Shown: positions 34,194 to 43,308 of the stretch, piece by piece
Layout of the letters: each line of letters opens with the position of its first letter
How positions within the stretch are numbered: position 1 is the first letter of the stretch
DNA from: Caballeronia catudaia
GTDB taxonomy: Bacteria > Pseudomonadota > Gammaproteobacteria > Burkholderiales > Burkholderiaceae
NCBI RefSeq assembly: GCF_001544755.2
Contig: NZ_FCOF02000003.1
Location: forward strand, 248,001 to 312,000
Direction: 5' to 3'
Length of the DNA: 64,000 nucleotides
Position numbers and translations under genes: made by a program
The notes under the pieces: generated by a model
What the model saw: the letters and a program-made list of their open reading frames with translations, nothing else
What the model was told of the DNA's origin: nothing
The model's database searches: none

Positions 34194-35279
34194 TCACCGC
34201 TTCTCCACCTCCAGCGTCTTCGCATACCCCGTCAATTCGAGATATCCACGCCCACGCCCGCCGTCCCCATCGAGCGTCACGGCGCCTTCCCAATACAGCG
34301 CGCCGGTGGAATCGCGCGAGTCGAGTTCCTGATCGTCGATGAGCGGACTCAACCGCCAGCGCATCCCGCCGACGCGCAGATTCATCGCCACGGGATAAAC
34401 CGTGTTCGTGCGCGGCGAGCGCCACTGCCGCTCGGGCGTGAACTCGACATCGCCTGGGCCGAATTGCTCCGTCGCGCCATCGGAACCGCGCAGCGCCGCG
34501 TGCGCCCAGACAGCGTGACCGTCGCGGGCGCGGACCTTGAACGCCATCAGCGCGGAGCCGTCGTCGAGATTCGCACCGAGCCAGTCCCAGCCGGCGGCGT
34601 CCGCTGAAAGCAGCGTGCTCGACCATTCATGATCGAGCCAGGCGCGGCCCGTCACATCGACACGCCGGTTCGTCGATGGCCGCGTCACACTGCCCGTCAC
34701 CCTCAATTGCGGCTCGCTGTAATACCAGCTCGCCTGCTCCGGCCGCGGACCTTTGCGCGAATACCCGCCCTCGCCCTGGATCATCGGCGGCTGCGTCGGC
34801 GTGAAGGTCAGATGGAGCGCGAAGCCCGCCGCATCGGCGATCACCGAATAGCTGCCGTCCGATGCGCGCGTCATGCGCCACGCGTCGAGCTTCACGTCGG
34901 TATTGCCAGCTTTCGCGTACGCAAGCCCGAAGCCCTGCCGCGCGACGTTCTGATCGTGCACGAGCCGCCCATGCGCCGGGTCGGACAGCGCCGCGTGCGC
35001 GATGATCAATTGCGACGGATCGAACGCGCTCCTGCCCGCTTTCGCGTCCGATACCTTCCCCGTGTTCGAGCGAAAGAACGTGATCTGAAAGCCGAGCGGT
35101 TGATGATCCGGCGTTTCGAGCCAGCCCGTCGCGTACCACCATTCCGTGCGATACGCCGGATGCGCGCCGCTGTCCTGCGGCCATCGGATCGCCTGTCCAG
35201 GCACGACGGGCGCGAACGCGGGTGCTTCGGCGAGCGCGATTGTCGACGAGAACAGCAACATCAAAAGCAACGCCCGCAT
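34194..35279 (-). CDS. Secreted lipocalin-like/AttH-type protein of an ABC export system
   Basis: A 361-residue protein with a signal peptide (MRALLLMLLFSSTIALAEA, cut before PAFAP). The mature part is the AttH/CrtC-like domain: AYRTEWWYATGWLETPDHQP, FFRSNTGKVSD, and WLDHEWSSTLLSADAAGWDW. Its ATG overlaps the stop of the ABC permease gene (TGATG), so it is translationally coupled. ATPase-permease-AttH sets act at the cell envelope, probably moving a lipid or hydrophobic compound; the compound is unknown. Downstream, 34011-34193 is non-coding as far as I can tell. Confidence 0.82.
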   Translation of the reverse strand: MRALLLMLLFSSTIALAEAPAFAPVVPGQAIRWPQDSGAHPAYRTEWWYATGWLETPDHQPLGFQITFFRSNTGKVSDAKAGRSAFDPSQLIIAHAALSDPAHGRLVHDQNVARQGFGLAYAKAGNTDVKLDAWRMTRASDGSYSVIADAAGFALHLTFTPTQPPMIQGEGGYSRKGPRPEQASWYYSEPQLRVTGSVTRPSTNRRVDVTGRAWLDHEWSSTLLSADAAGWDWLGANLDDGSALMAFKVRARDGHAVWAHAALRGSDGATEQFGPGDVEFTPERQWRSPRTNTVYPVAMNLRVGGMRWRLSPLIDDQELDSRDSTGALYWEGAVTLDGDGGRGRGYLELTGYAKTLEVEKR

Positions 35280-37816
35280 CACCAGTCCTCCCGCACGGCG
35301 CGCACCGCATCGACGGACACGGCGCGCCGTCCCGCCAGCAACGCCGTCGCGCACGACGACACGAGCATCACGCACGCGATTGCCCCGATCATCGTCCACG
35401 GGACGTGCAGCGACATGCTCCAGTGAAACGACTGCGGATTCACGACGAACACGAGAATCAGGCTGATCGCGAAGCCGAGCGCACAGCCCATCGCGATGCC
35501 GAGCAGCGTGAGCCATCCGGCTTCGGAAGCGAGCAGCGCGAGAATCTGCGCGCGCGTCACGCCGACGTGCCGCAGCATGCCGAATTCGCGCGAGCGCGCG
35601 AGCGTCTGCATCGAGAACGTCGCGCCGACGCCGAACAGGCCGATCACGATCGCCACCGCTTCGAGCAGATACGTCACCGCGAAGCTGCGATCGAAAATGG
35701 TCAGCGTGCGCGCGCGGATTTCGCCCGGCTCCGAGAATTCGAGCGCATCGCCGAAAGGCAGCTTCCTGATCGCGCCGATGACCTGCGCCGCGCCCGACCC
35801 CGCGCGCAACGTGATCGCGATATCGGTGGCGGCCGTATCGCCGGTGAGGCGGCGGTAATCCGCGATGCGCATCTGCAACGCGCCCGTCTGCCGCACGTAG
35901 TCGCGCCAGATGCCCGCGACGACGAAGCGCTCTCCCGTCCCGCCGATGGGCAGCGTGACGCGCTCGCCGACGCGATAGCCGTACAGATCGGCCATCGCCT
36001 CCGATGCCCACACGGGCGTCTCGCCCTCGCGCCACGACGATGGCGGCAACACGTCGCCGGTCATTTGCAGCGTCGCGCCGGGATCGGCGGCATCGAGTTC
36101 GCGGGCGATCAGCGCGACGGGCGGCTTCGCGGCATCGAGCGTCAGTTTCGACGTGCGCGAAAACGCCGCATGCGCGACGCCGTTCGCGCCGGCAATCAGC
36201 AGCTGCTGATCGGGACGCAGGCCGCCCGTGTCGCCGCTCGACGCCATGCGCACGTAAAGATCCGCCGACAGCAGATGCGCGAGCCAGTCTTCCACCGACA
36301 CGCGAAAGCTCGTGACCATGATCGCCATGGCAACGATCAGCGTGAAGCTCGACAGCACGCCGCCCATCGCGATCGACGCCTGCCCCGGCGCATTCGCGAG
36401 ACGCGCGAGCGCGAGCGTCGCGACGGCGCCGCGCGGTTTCGCGGTGCGCCGGAACACGATCGCGGTGACACGCGGCATCAGCGCAATGCCGCCGACGAGC
36501 AGCAACCCGACGGCGACATAGCCGGCGATGGGCGCATCGAAGACAGGCGGCGCCTGCGTCAGCGCGGCGCCTGCCGCGAGGCACGCGAGCGCGGGCCACG
36601 GCCTGCCGAGCGGCGCGAGCGCGGCCTCCTCGCTACCGGCTTTGAGCGCGGGCGCGGGGCGGGCGCGCGCCGCTTCGAGCGCCGGAACGAGCGTGCCGGC
36701 GAGCGCGACGCCGATGCCGAGCGCGAGAAAGATCGCGCTTGCGACCGGCTCGAACGCGACGCGCGGCTCGACACCGGGAAAATAACCGCCGCCGAGATCG
36801 CTGCCGAAAAAGCGCAGCGCGAAGGCCGCGACGGCGAAGCCGAGCGCGATGCCGAGCACGCCGCCCGCCACGCCGAGCAGCGCGCCTTCGAGCATGATCT
36901 GCCGCACGAGCGCCGCGCGCGTCATGCCGAGCACGCGCAGCATCGCGAATTGCGCGCGCCGGCGCACGACACCCGCCGCCTGCGTCGAAAAGACGAGAAA
37001 CGCGCCGGTGAAAAGCGCGACGAGCGCGAGCACGTTCATGTTGATGCGATAGGCGCGCGAGAGACGATCCGTGCGGCTTTCGACGTCGCTCGTCTCCGTC
37101 ACGACGAGCCGGGCGCCGAGTTCGCGTTGCAGCGTTCGACGAAACGCATCGCGATCGACGCCGCGCGCGAGTTGCAGATCGACGCGCGACAGCTTGCCCG
37201 TCATCGAGAAATGCGTCTGCACGGCGGCGATGTCCATCACCGCGATGCGCTGCCCGGGGCGCGTGCGCGCGATGCCGCCCGCGACGCGCAGCTTCACCTT
37301 CGACGTGCCGCTTTGCAGCTCGACCGCCGCACCATCGCGCGCGCCGAGCCACGCAAGCGCGGCGGGCGAAAGAAAGATGGCGCCGTCATCGAGCACATCG
37401 AGCGGCGCATTGGGCGACGGCACGCCGGTCAGATCCGGCGCGATGCGTTTCGCGCGGAACACGTCGATGCCGAGCACCTTGAGCGGCGCGGTCTTGCCGG
37501 GCACGGCGGCATCGACCTCGAGCACCGGACTCGCGATCGCAACGCCCGCGTGCGCCGCGAGTTGCGGATAGACGTTCTCATCAATGAAGGCTTGAGCGCC
37601 GCGCACCTGCAAGTCCGCCTGTCCCGAAAGGCTGCGCGCGGCGGCCGAGAACTCGTTGAAGGCCGCTCCGTTGATGAGCTGCACCGCATAACCCAGGCCG
37701 ACGCCGAGCGCGATCGTCAGCATCGCGACGAGCGCGCGACCCCGGTGGCTGCGCCATTGCGCGCCGAGCAGCCAGCGCGTCAACGTATCGAATGGACGGG
37801 ACGCGACTGTGCTCAT
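35279..37816 (-). CDS. ABC transporter permease, FtsX/MacB type (double FtsX domain)
   Basis: An 845-residue permease. It has an N-terminal span (RALVAMLTIALGVGLGYAVQ), a large periplasmic domain, three spans near residues 260-380, a central span group, a second periplasmic domain, and three final spans ending SVDAVRAVREDW. This duplicated FtsX layout belongs to LolCE/MacB-like mechanotransmission or lipid transporters. Its start overlaps the ATPase stop by 4 nt and its stop overlaps the AttH-like gene, so the three make one operon. Confidence 0.88.
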   Translation of the reverse strand: MSTVASRPFDTLTRWLLGAQWRSHRGRALVAMLTIALGVGLGYAVQLINGAAFNEFSAAARSLSGQADLQVRGAQAFIDENVYPQLAAHAGVAIASPVLEVDAAVPGKTAPLKVLGIDVFRAKRIAPDLTGVPSPNAPLDVLDDGAIFLSPAALAWLGARDGAAVELQSGTSKVKLRVAGGIARTRPGQRIAVMDIAAVQTHFSMTGKLSRVDLQLARGVDRDAFRRTLQRELGARLVVTETSDVESRTDRLSRAYRINMNVLALVALFTGAFLVFSTQAAGVVRRRAQFAMLRVLGMTRAALVRQIMLEGALLGVAGGVLGIALGFAVAAFALRFFGSDLGGGYFPGVEPRVAFEPVASAIFLALGIGVALAGTLVPALEAARARPAPALKAGSEEAALAPLGRPWPALACLAAGAALTQAPPVFDAPIAGYVAVGLLLVGGIALMPRVTAIVFRRTAKPRGAVATLALARLANAPGQASIAMGGVLSSFTLIVAMAIMVTSFRVSVEDWLAHLLSADLYVRMASSGDTGGLRPDQQLLIAGANGVAHAAFSRTSKLTLDAAKPPVALIARELDAADPGATLQMTGDVLPPSSWREGETPVWASEAMADLYGYRVGERVTLPIGGTGERFVVAGIWRDYVRQTGALQMRIADYRRLTGDTAATDIAITLRAGSGAAQVIGAIRKLPFGDALEFSEPGEIRARTLTIFDRSFAVTYLLEAVAIVIGLFGVGATFSMQTLARSREFGMLRHVGVTRAQILALLASEAGWLTLLGIAMGCALGFAISLILVFVVNPQSFHWSMSLHVPWTMIGAIACVMLVSSCATALLAGRRAVSVDAVRAVREDW

Positions 37817-38547
37817 CGAGTGAGCGCACCGGCATGCAGCGCGCCATCGGCGAGGATCAGCACGCGGTCGGCGAAAGCGGCGGCCGCTTCGGAATGCGTG
37901 ACCATCACGGTCGCGGCGCGCGTCGCCTTGGTTTCGGCGCGCAGCAGGTCGAGCACTTCATGCGCGGTCTGCGGATCGAGATTGCCGGTGGGTTCATCGG
38001 CGAGCAGCAGGCGCGGACGATGCACCAGCGCCCGCGCGATCGCCACCCGCTGCAGTTCGCCGCCCGAGAGCTGGCGCGGCATGTCGTCGCCCCGTCCGTC
38101 GAGGCCGACCGCCGCGAGCATCGCGCGCGCGGGCGCGGCCGGCATGCCGTTCAGCAAAAGCGGCACGGCGACATTCTGGAAGAGCGTCAGATGCGGCAAG
38201 ACGTGAAACGCCTGGAACACGAAGCCGAGCTTTTGGCGACGAAGGCGCGTGGCGGCGTCGTCGGAGAGCGTCGAGATGGACGCGCCGTCGATCAGCACGT
38301 CGCCGCTGTCGGCGGTATCGAGGCCCGCGATCAGATTGAGCAGCGTCGATTTGCCGACGCCCGAATCGCCCATGATCGCGACGAACTCGCCCGCGCCGAG
38401 CGCGAAATCGAGCGCATCGAGCACGATGCGCCCGCCGCTGTAGGTCTTCGAGAGGCGGCGGCATTCGAGGGCGGGAGAGACGTCGGGGTCGGCAGGTCGC
38501 ATGTTCATCGGCGGGCAGGCTGATCGGTTCGCAAGCATTGTGCCCAT
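37813..38547 (-). CDS. ABC transporter ATP-binding protein (LolD/MacB type)
   Basis: A 244-residue ATPase: Walker A in GDSGVGKSTLL, Q-loop FVFQAFHVLPHLTL, signature LSGGELQRVAIARAL, Walker B LLLADEPTGNLD, and the H-loop VTHS. The catalytic set is intact. Starts at 38547 or 38508 (MNMRPADPD) are both possible; no clear ribosome site decides. It powers the large FtsX-type permease that overlaps it. The family usually couples ATP use to movement of lipoproteins, lipids or hydrophobic drugs in the periplasm. Confidence 0.9.
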   Translation of the reverse strand: MGTMLANRSACPPMNMRPADPDVSPALECRRLSKTYSGGRIVLDALDFALGAGEFVAIMGDSGVGKSTLLNLIAGLDTADSGDVLIDGASISTLSDDAATRLRRQKLGFVFQAFHVLPHLTLFQNVAVPLLLNGMPAAPARAMLAAVGLDGRGDDMPRQLSGGELQRVAIARALVHRPRLLLADEPTGNLDPQTAHEVLDLLRAETKATRAATVMVTHSEAAAAFADRVLILADGALHAGALTR

Positions 38548-38632
38548 GAAAAGCCCGCAGCGCTTCGAGCGTTCGTCGCGAGGGTTATCCCTTAGGCGTA
38601 CCGGATTGACTTAAGCCATTTGAGAAATCAAA

Positions 38633-38644
38633 CTGTGATCACAG
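38633..38644. promoter_or_regulatory. 12-bp perfect palindrome upstream of the GntR gene
   Basis: CTGTGATCACAG, 28 nt before the TTG start and 55 nt before the ATG of the GntR regulator. FadR/FCD-type regulators bind short dyads of this size, so it is a good candidate autoregulatory operator. It also lies in the divergent region facing the ABC transporter genes. Confidence 0.5.
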
Positions 38645-38672
38645 ATCAAACAGCACATACGGGAACGCAGTC

Positions 38673-39392
38673 TTGGCACCTCGATCCGCATCGCAACCCA
38701 TGCCGCAACTCGAAATCATCGCCACGGAAACGATGGCGACGAAGGTCTATCAGCAACTGCGCGAAGCGATCATGAGCGGCAGTTTCGCCGCGGGCCAGCC
38801 GCTGAGTCTGCGCGGCGTGGCCGAAGCGGTCGGCCTCTCGACGATGCCGGTGCGCGCCGCCCTCACGCGTCTGCGCGCGGAAGGCGCCCTGGTCGACGGC
38901 CCGTCGCGCGGCCTCATGGTCCCGCCGATGACGCCCGAGCTGCTCGAAGAGCTGCGCGACGTGCGTATCGCGCTGGAAGGCTGCGTCGCGGAACGCGCGG
39001 CTGCGCGCATGACCAACGGCGACGTCGCGGCCGTGCAGCGCATCTTCGATGAAATGAACGCCCACGTCGAAGCCGACGATGCACGCGACTATTTGCGCTG
39101 CAACTTCGCGTTCCACACGAGCATCTACCGCCATGGCGCGAGCGAGATGACGCTCGCGACCATCCAGAACATGTGGATGCGCATCGGCCCATTCCTGAAC
39201 ATGGTCGCGCCCGATGTCGCGCACATGCGCGTGTCGATGCACGCGCACCGGCAGATTATCGATGCGCTGTGGAAGCGCGACGGCGCGGCGGCGCGCGAAG
39301 GGATCGCGAAGGACATCCGCGACGCTGCCCGCGATCTCGAATCGCGTCTGCGCTCGCAGCAGGAACAGCCGCGGCGTCACGCGCAAAGCTGA
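38673..39392 (+). CDS. GntR-family regulator (FadR/FCD subfamily)
   Basis: A 239-residue regulator. The winged-helix domain shows ATKVYQQLREAIMSGSFAAG, then LSLRGVAEAVGLSTMPVRAAL and LRAEGALVDGPSRGLMV; the helical FCD ligand domain has FAFHTSIYRHGASEM and MHAHRQIIDALWKRDGAAAR. TTG 38673 follows GGGAAC, while ATG 38700 is an alternative 9 codons later. FCD regulators bind carboxylates, often with a metal. It precedes, on the same strand, genes for a short-chain dehydrogenase, a beta-keto acid cleavage enzyme and an MFS carrier, which it most likely controls. Confidence 0.88.
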   Translation: MAPRSASQPMPQLEIIATETMATKVYQQLREAIMSGSFAAGQPLSLRGVAEAVGLSTMPVRAALTRLRAEGALVDGPSRGLMVPPMTPELLEELRDVRIALEGCVAERAAARMTNGDVAAVQRIFDEMNAHVEADDARDYLRCNFAFHTSIYRHGASEMTLATIQNMWMRIGPFLNMVAPDVAHMRVSMHAHRQIIDALWKRDGAAAREGIAKDIRDAARDLESRLRSQQEQPRRHAQS

Positions 39393-39503
39393 ACACGGCA
39401 AGGCGTGCGTGCCGCGCCTCCGTCACGAATCATCAGCATGACTAATCGCTTGAGCGAGGACAGCGCACGTCCTTCGCAAACATAACCAGAAAGGAATTAG
39501 ACG

Positions 39504-40295
39504 ATGGACTTCATGAAACTTCTCACGCCCCGCCCCGGTTTGCGCGTGCTGATCACGGGCGGCGCGTCGGGCATCGGCCTCGTCATCGCGAAGGCGTTCG
39601 TGTCGACGGGCGCACGCGTGCATGTCTGCGATGTCGATGCGAAAGCCATCGACGCGGCATCGAGCGCTTCGCCTGCGATCTCCGGCACGCGCGCCGACGT
39701 CGCGAACAAGGACGACGTGAAGCGCGTGTTCGAAGACGTGCGACGCGAACTCGGCGGCCTCGATGTGCTGATCAACAACGCGGGCATCGCGGGACCGACG
39801 GGCGGCATCGACGCGATCGATTCCGACGATTGGGAAAAGACCATCGACGTGAATCTGAACAGCCAGTACTACTTCTCGCGCGAGGCCGTGCCGATGCTGC
39901 GCGACGCGGCCGATGGCGGCGTGATCGTGTTCATGTCGTCGGTGGCGGGACGTCTCGGCTACGGTTTCCGCACGCCCTATTCCGCGACCAAGTGGGCCGT
40001 GGTCGGGCTCGCGAAGAGTCTCGCGATCGAGCTCGGTCCCGACAACATCCGCGTGAATGCGGTGCAGCCGGGCATCGTCAAAGGTCCGCGCATGGAAGGC
40101 GTGATCGCCGCGCGCGCGAAGCAGCTCGGCCTCGGTTACGAAGAGATGGAGAAGCAGTATCTCGCGAAGATTTCGCTGCGCCGCATGGTCACGCAGGAAG
40201 AAGTCGCCGCGAGCGTTCTCTATCTCAGCTCGCCCGCCGGCAGCGCGGTTTCAGGGCAAGCGCTCTCCGTCTGCGGCAACGTCGAAACGCTTTGA
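39504..40295 (+). CDS. Short-chain dehydrogenase/reductase
   Basis: A 263-residue classical SDR. The cofactor motif GGASGIG lies near residues 19-25, NNAGIAG follows, then the catalytic triad with SSVAGRLGYGFRTPYSATKW (Ser, Tyr-x3-Lys). Asp in VCDVDAKA after the second strand favours NAD. AGAAAGGAAT precedes ATG. The next gene, a beta-keto acid cleavage enzyme, lies 14 nt downstream, so this SDR probably oxidises a beta-hydroxy acid to the keto acid that the next enzyme splits. Confidence 0.88.
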   Translation: MDFMKLLTPRPGLRVLITGGASGIGLVIAKAFVSTGARVHVCDVDAKAIDAASSASPAISGTRADVANKDDVKRVFEDVRRELGGLDVLINNAGIAGPTGGIDAIDSDDWEKTIDVNLNSQYYFSREAVPMLRDAADGGVIVFMSSVAGRLGYGFRTPYSATKWAVVGLAKSLAIELGPDNIRVNAVQPGIVKGPRMEGVIAARAKQLGLGYEEMEKQYLAKISLRRMVTQEEVAASVLYLSSPAGSAVSGQALSVCGNVETL

Positions 40296-40309
40296 GGAAA
40301 GAGGAACAC

Positions 40310-41242
40310 ATGGCAACGAAACGCAAGGTCATCATTACGTGCGCTCCGACGGGCGCGATCCATACGCCGTCGATGTCGCCGTATCTGCCGGTCACGCCCG
40401 ATCAGATCGCCGGGGCCGCGCTCGCGGCGGCGAAAGAAGGCGCCGCCATCCTGCATCTGCATGCGCGAGATCCCGAAGACGGACGTCCGACGCAGGACCC
40501 CGCCGTGTTCGAGCGCTTTCTGCCGCGTCTGAAGTCGCAAACGGATGCGGTCATCAATCTGACGACCGGCGGCAGCCCGCACATGACGGTCGCGGAGCGA
40601 CTCAAACCCGCGCATCACTTTCAGCCGGAAGTGGCGTCGCTGAACATGGGCTCGATGAACTTCGGTCTCTATCCGATGCTCGACCGCTTCAAGGATCTGA
40701 AGCACGACTGGGAACGCCAGCATCTGGAAAAGAGCCGCGATCTCGTCTTCAAGAACACGTTCGCGGATATCGAATACATCCTGACATCGTGCTCGGCCAA
40801 CGGCACGCGCTTCGAGTTCGAGTGCTACGACATCTCGCATCTGTATAACCTCGCGCATTTCGTCGATCGCGGGCTCGTCAAGGGGCCGTTCTTCGTGCAG
40901 AGCGTGTTCGGCCTGCTGGGCGGCATCGGCGCGCATCCGGAAGATCTCGCGCACATGAAGCGCACCGCGGATCGTCTCTTCGGCAACGACTATGTCTGGT
41001 CGATTCTCGGCGCCGGCCGCAATCAGATTCCGCTCGGCTCGATCGGCGTCGCGCAAGGTTCGAACGTGCGCGTAGGTCTCGAAGATTCGCTGTGGATCGG
41101 GCCGGGCGAGCTCGCCGAATCCAGCGCCGCGCAGGTGCGCAAGATCCGGCAAGTGATCGAAGGCCTGTCGCTCGAAGTCGCGACGCCCGCCGAAGCACGC
41201 CAGATGTTGTCGCTGAAAGGCGGCGACAACGTGAACTTCTGA
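40310..41242 (+). CDS. Beta-keto acid cleavage enzyme (BKACE, DUF849)
   Basis: A 310-residue TIM-barrel enzyme. The zinc ligands are in AAILHLHARDPEDGRPTQDP (His49, His51), the product loop in NLTTGGSPHMT, and the acidic pair in VRVGLEDSLWIGPGELA (Glu258, Asp259). BKACE enzymes use acetyl-CoA to cleave a beta-keto acid into acetoacetate and a CoA thioester; the founder is 3-keto-5-aminohexanoate cleavage enzyme. It is flanked by an SDR and an MFS carrier under a GntR regulator, a typical catabolic set for carnitine-like, amino- or hydroxy-acid compounds. The exact substrate depends on pocket residues that I cannot score. Confidence 0.9.
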   Translation: MATKRKVIITCAPTGAIHTPSMSPYLPVTPDQIAGAALAAAKEGAAILHLHARDPEDGRPTQDPAVFERFLPRLKSQTDAVINLTTGGSPHMTVAERLKPAHHFQPEVASLNMGSMNFGLYPMLDRFKDLKHDWERQHLEKSRDLVFKNTFADIEYILTSCSANGTRFEFECYDISHLYNLAHFVDRGLVKGPFFVQSVFGLLGGIGAHPEDLAHMKRTADRLFGNDYVWSILGAGRNQIPLGSIGVAQGSNVRVGLEDSLWIGPGELAESSAAQVRKIRQVIEGLSLEVATPAEARQMLSLKGGDNVNF

Positions 41243-41249
41243 TCGTCGA

Positions 41250-41279
41250 ATGCGCGCGCCGTGCAGGCGGCGCGCGCAT
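41250..41279 (+). other. Intercistronic hairpin between BKACE and MFS genes
   Basis: An 11-bp perfect inverted repeat, ATGCGCGCGCC (41250-41260) with 41269-41279, 8-nt loop. It starts 7 nt after the BKACE stop. No T-run follows. It probably lowers transporter expression relative to the enzymes or protects the upstream message. Confidence 0.6.
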
Positions 41280-41329
41280 GCCATCACGCTATCACGCCAT
41301 TAGAAATACAACGCCTACGGAGACGTACC

Positions 41330-42658
41330 TTGTCCAAGCCCAACACGACGAGCGCCGCGCAGCACACGTCGCTCAGCAGCCTGATGCTGCGCAAGCTGAT
41401 GCCCTTGCTGGTGATCGTCTATGTGATCAGCTTTCTCGATCGCACGAACATCGCGCTCGCGAAGCATTCGATGAGCATCGATCTCGGCATCTCCGCCGCC
41501 GCGTACGGACTCGGCGCGGGTCTGTTCTTCCTGACCTACGCGGCCTTCGAGATTCCGAGCAACCTGATCATGCACAAGGTCGGCGCGCGCTTCTGGATCA
41601 CGCGCATCATGGTGACGTGGGGCGCGCTGTCCGTCGCGATGGCCTTCGTCACCGGCGAAACCTCGTTCTACGTGATGCGCCTTCTGCTCGGCGCCGCCGA
41701 AGCGGGCCTCTTTCCCGGCGTGATGCTGTATCTGACGTACTGGTTCGGGCGTGAAGAACGCGCCCGCGCGACGGGTTATTTCCTGCTCGGCGTGTGCGTG
41801 GCGAATATCGTCGGCGGTCCGCTCGGCGGCGCGCTGCTCGAACTCGACGGCGCGCTCGGCTTTCACGGCTGGCAATGGCTCTTCGTGATCGAAGGTGTGC
41901 CCGCGATCCTGCTGGCGTTCGTCGTCTGGAAACTGCTGCCCGACCGTCCGACGAGCGCGAAGTGGCTGTCGCGCGATGAAGCCGTCGCGCTGGAGCGCCG
42001 CCTCGCCGCCGAGCATGACACACAGGGCGGCGGCCACGGCGCCGGTGCATTTCGCAGCGTCCTCGGCGATCGTCAGGTGTGGCTTGCGATCCTCGTGTAC
42101 TTCTGCCATCAGTTGACGATCTACACGGTGATTTTCTTCCTGCCGGGCATCATCGGGGCATCGGGACACTTTTCGCCGCTGACGATTGGACTGCTCACCG
42201 CGACGCCGTGGATCGCCGCCGCCATCGGCGCCGCCACGCTGCCGCGCCTCGCGACCGATTCGTCGAAGAGCCGGCGCATGCTGATCGGCGGACTCGTCAT
42301 CATGGCGTCGGGCATGCTGATCGCCGCATGGGCGACACCCGTGATCGGGCTGCTGGGCGTCTGCCTCTCCGCGTCGATGTTCTTCGTCGTGCAATCGATC
42401 ATCTTCACGTTCCCGTCGTCGCGGCTCTCCGGCAGCGCGCTCGCGGGCGGCCTCGGGCTCGTCAATTCGTGCGGTCTCCTGGGCGGCTTCGTCGGCCCGA
42501 CGGTGATGGGCATCATCGAGCAGACGACTGGCCGTGCGATGAACGGGCTGCTCTGTCTCGCCGTCGCGCTGCTGATCGCGGCGGTGTGCAGCGCGCGCCT
42601 GCGTCACGGCGACGAGGAACGCGCCGACGCGAAGCGCGGCGTCATGTCCAACGCCTGA
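41330..42658 (+). CDS. MFS transporter, anion:cation symporter (ACS) family
   Basis: A 442-residue carrier with 12 spans. TTG start at 41330 behind ACGGAGAC; the next ATG would cut into the N-terminal tail before TM1. LLVIVYVISFLDRTNIALAK in TM1 and GAAEAGLFPGVMLYLTYWFG in TM4 are ACS-family hallmarks (tartrate, phthalate, glucarate carriers). It closes the SDR-BKACE operon, after an 88-nt gap with a hairpin, and should import the acid that the operon degrades. Confidence 0.9.
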   Translation: MSKPNTTSAAQHTSLSSLMLRKLMPLLVIVYVISFLDRTNIALAKHSMSIDLGISAAAYGLGAGLFFLTYAAFEIPSNLIMHKVGARFWITRIMVTWGALSVAMAFVTGETSFYVMRLLLGAAEAGLFPGVMLYLTYWFGREERARATGYFLLGVCVANIVGGPLGGALLELDGALGFHGWQWLFVIEGVPAILLAFVVWKLLPDRPTSAKWLSRDEAVALERRLAAEHDTQGGGHGAGAFRSVLGDRQVWLAILVYFCHQLTIYTVIFFLPGIIGASGHFSPLTIGLLTATPWIAAAIGAATLPRLATDSSKSRRMLIGGLVIMASGMLIAAWATPVIGLLGVCLSASMFFVVQSIIFTFPSSRLSGSALAGGLGLVNSCGLLGGFVGPTVMGIIEQTTGRAMNGLLCLAVALLIAAVCSARLRHGDEERADAKRGVMSNA

Positions 42659-42670
42659 TCGCCGGACGAT

Positions 42671-43237
42671 TCACTTCTGCGGCATCGTGCCGGGCCGCAT
42701 ATACGCGAACATGTGCGACACGTAATCCGGCTTGCCGAGCGGCACGCCGTGATTGCGCAGAATTGCGTAGGCGGTCACGGCGTGAAAGTAGAACTGCGGC
42801 AACGACCAGTCGCGCGCGTATTGTTCGCCGGTCATGTCAAAGACGATGCCGTTCGGCAGATCCAGCGCGATCTGCAGATCGGCGCCCACGTCGAGCGCGT
42901 CGTCCGACAGACCGGACAGCAACGCGATCGCCTCCGCGAGACGCGCCTTTGCGTCAGCGAACGTGCCCGGCTGCTCGTTCGACTTCGCGCCCTCCCCGCG
43001 CACGTTCAGCAACGCCGGCGGCAGCGCCATTGCGCGCAGCCGATACACCGGCTCCTGCGCCTGAAAACACACGAAACGCACTTGCGCGGCGAGCGGATAC
43101 ATGTCCGGCGCGAGACGCAGCGTCATGAGCGCATCGGCGTTGCGCGAGCTGTCGTGCGCGGCGGCTTTGTCGAGCCACGCCGACAGGTTTTTCAGCGTCT
43201 GCAAGAAGGTCGGAACGAGAAGACGGGTCAGTTGCAT
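42671..43237 (-). CDS. DUF1993 family protein
   Basis: A 188-residue cytosolic protein beginning MQLTRLLVPTFLQTLKNLSA. The pattern LRLAPDMYPLAAQVRFVC, then QFYFHAVTAYAILRNHGVPL and PDYVSHMFAYMRPG, is typical of DUF1993, a helical-bundle family related to DinB-like proteins with an unknown job. A start 4 codons upstream (43249) is possible. It faces the MFS gene convergently with only 12 nt between stops. Confidence 0.85.
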   Translation of the reverse strand: MQLTRLLVPTFLQTLKNLSAWLDKAAAHDSSRNADALMTLRLAPDMYPLAAQVRFVCFQAQEPVYRLRAMALPPALLNVRGEGAKSNEQPGTFADAKARLAEAIALLSGLSDDALDVGADLQIALDLPNGIVFDMTGEQYARDWSLPQFYFHAVTAYAILRNHGVPLGKPDYVSHMFAYMRPGTMPQK

Positions 43238-43308
43238 CGAATACTCCATGGGTCGAGATCTGCGATCTTATATCGATACGGAGCTTTCCCGCGCGGAACG
43301 CCGCGGCG

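Noticed and set aside
35222..38206. A 994-residue open frame opposite the ABC permease
   Set aside because: Composition is dominated by Arg, Ala and Asp with no recognisable motif; it is a mirror of the permease codon bias.
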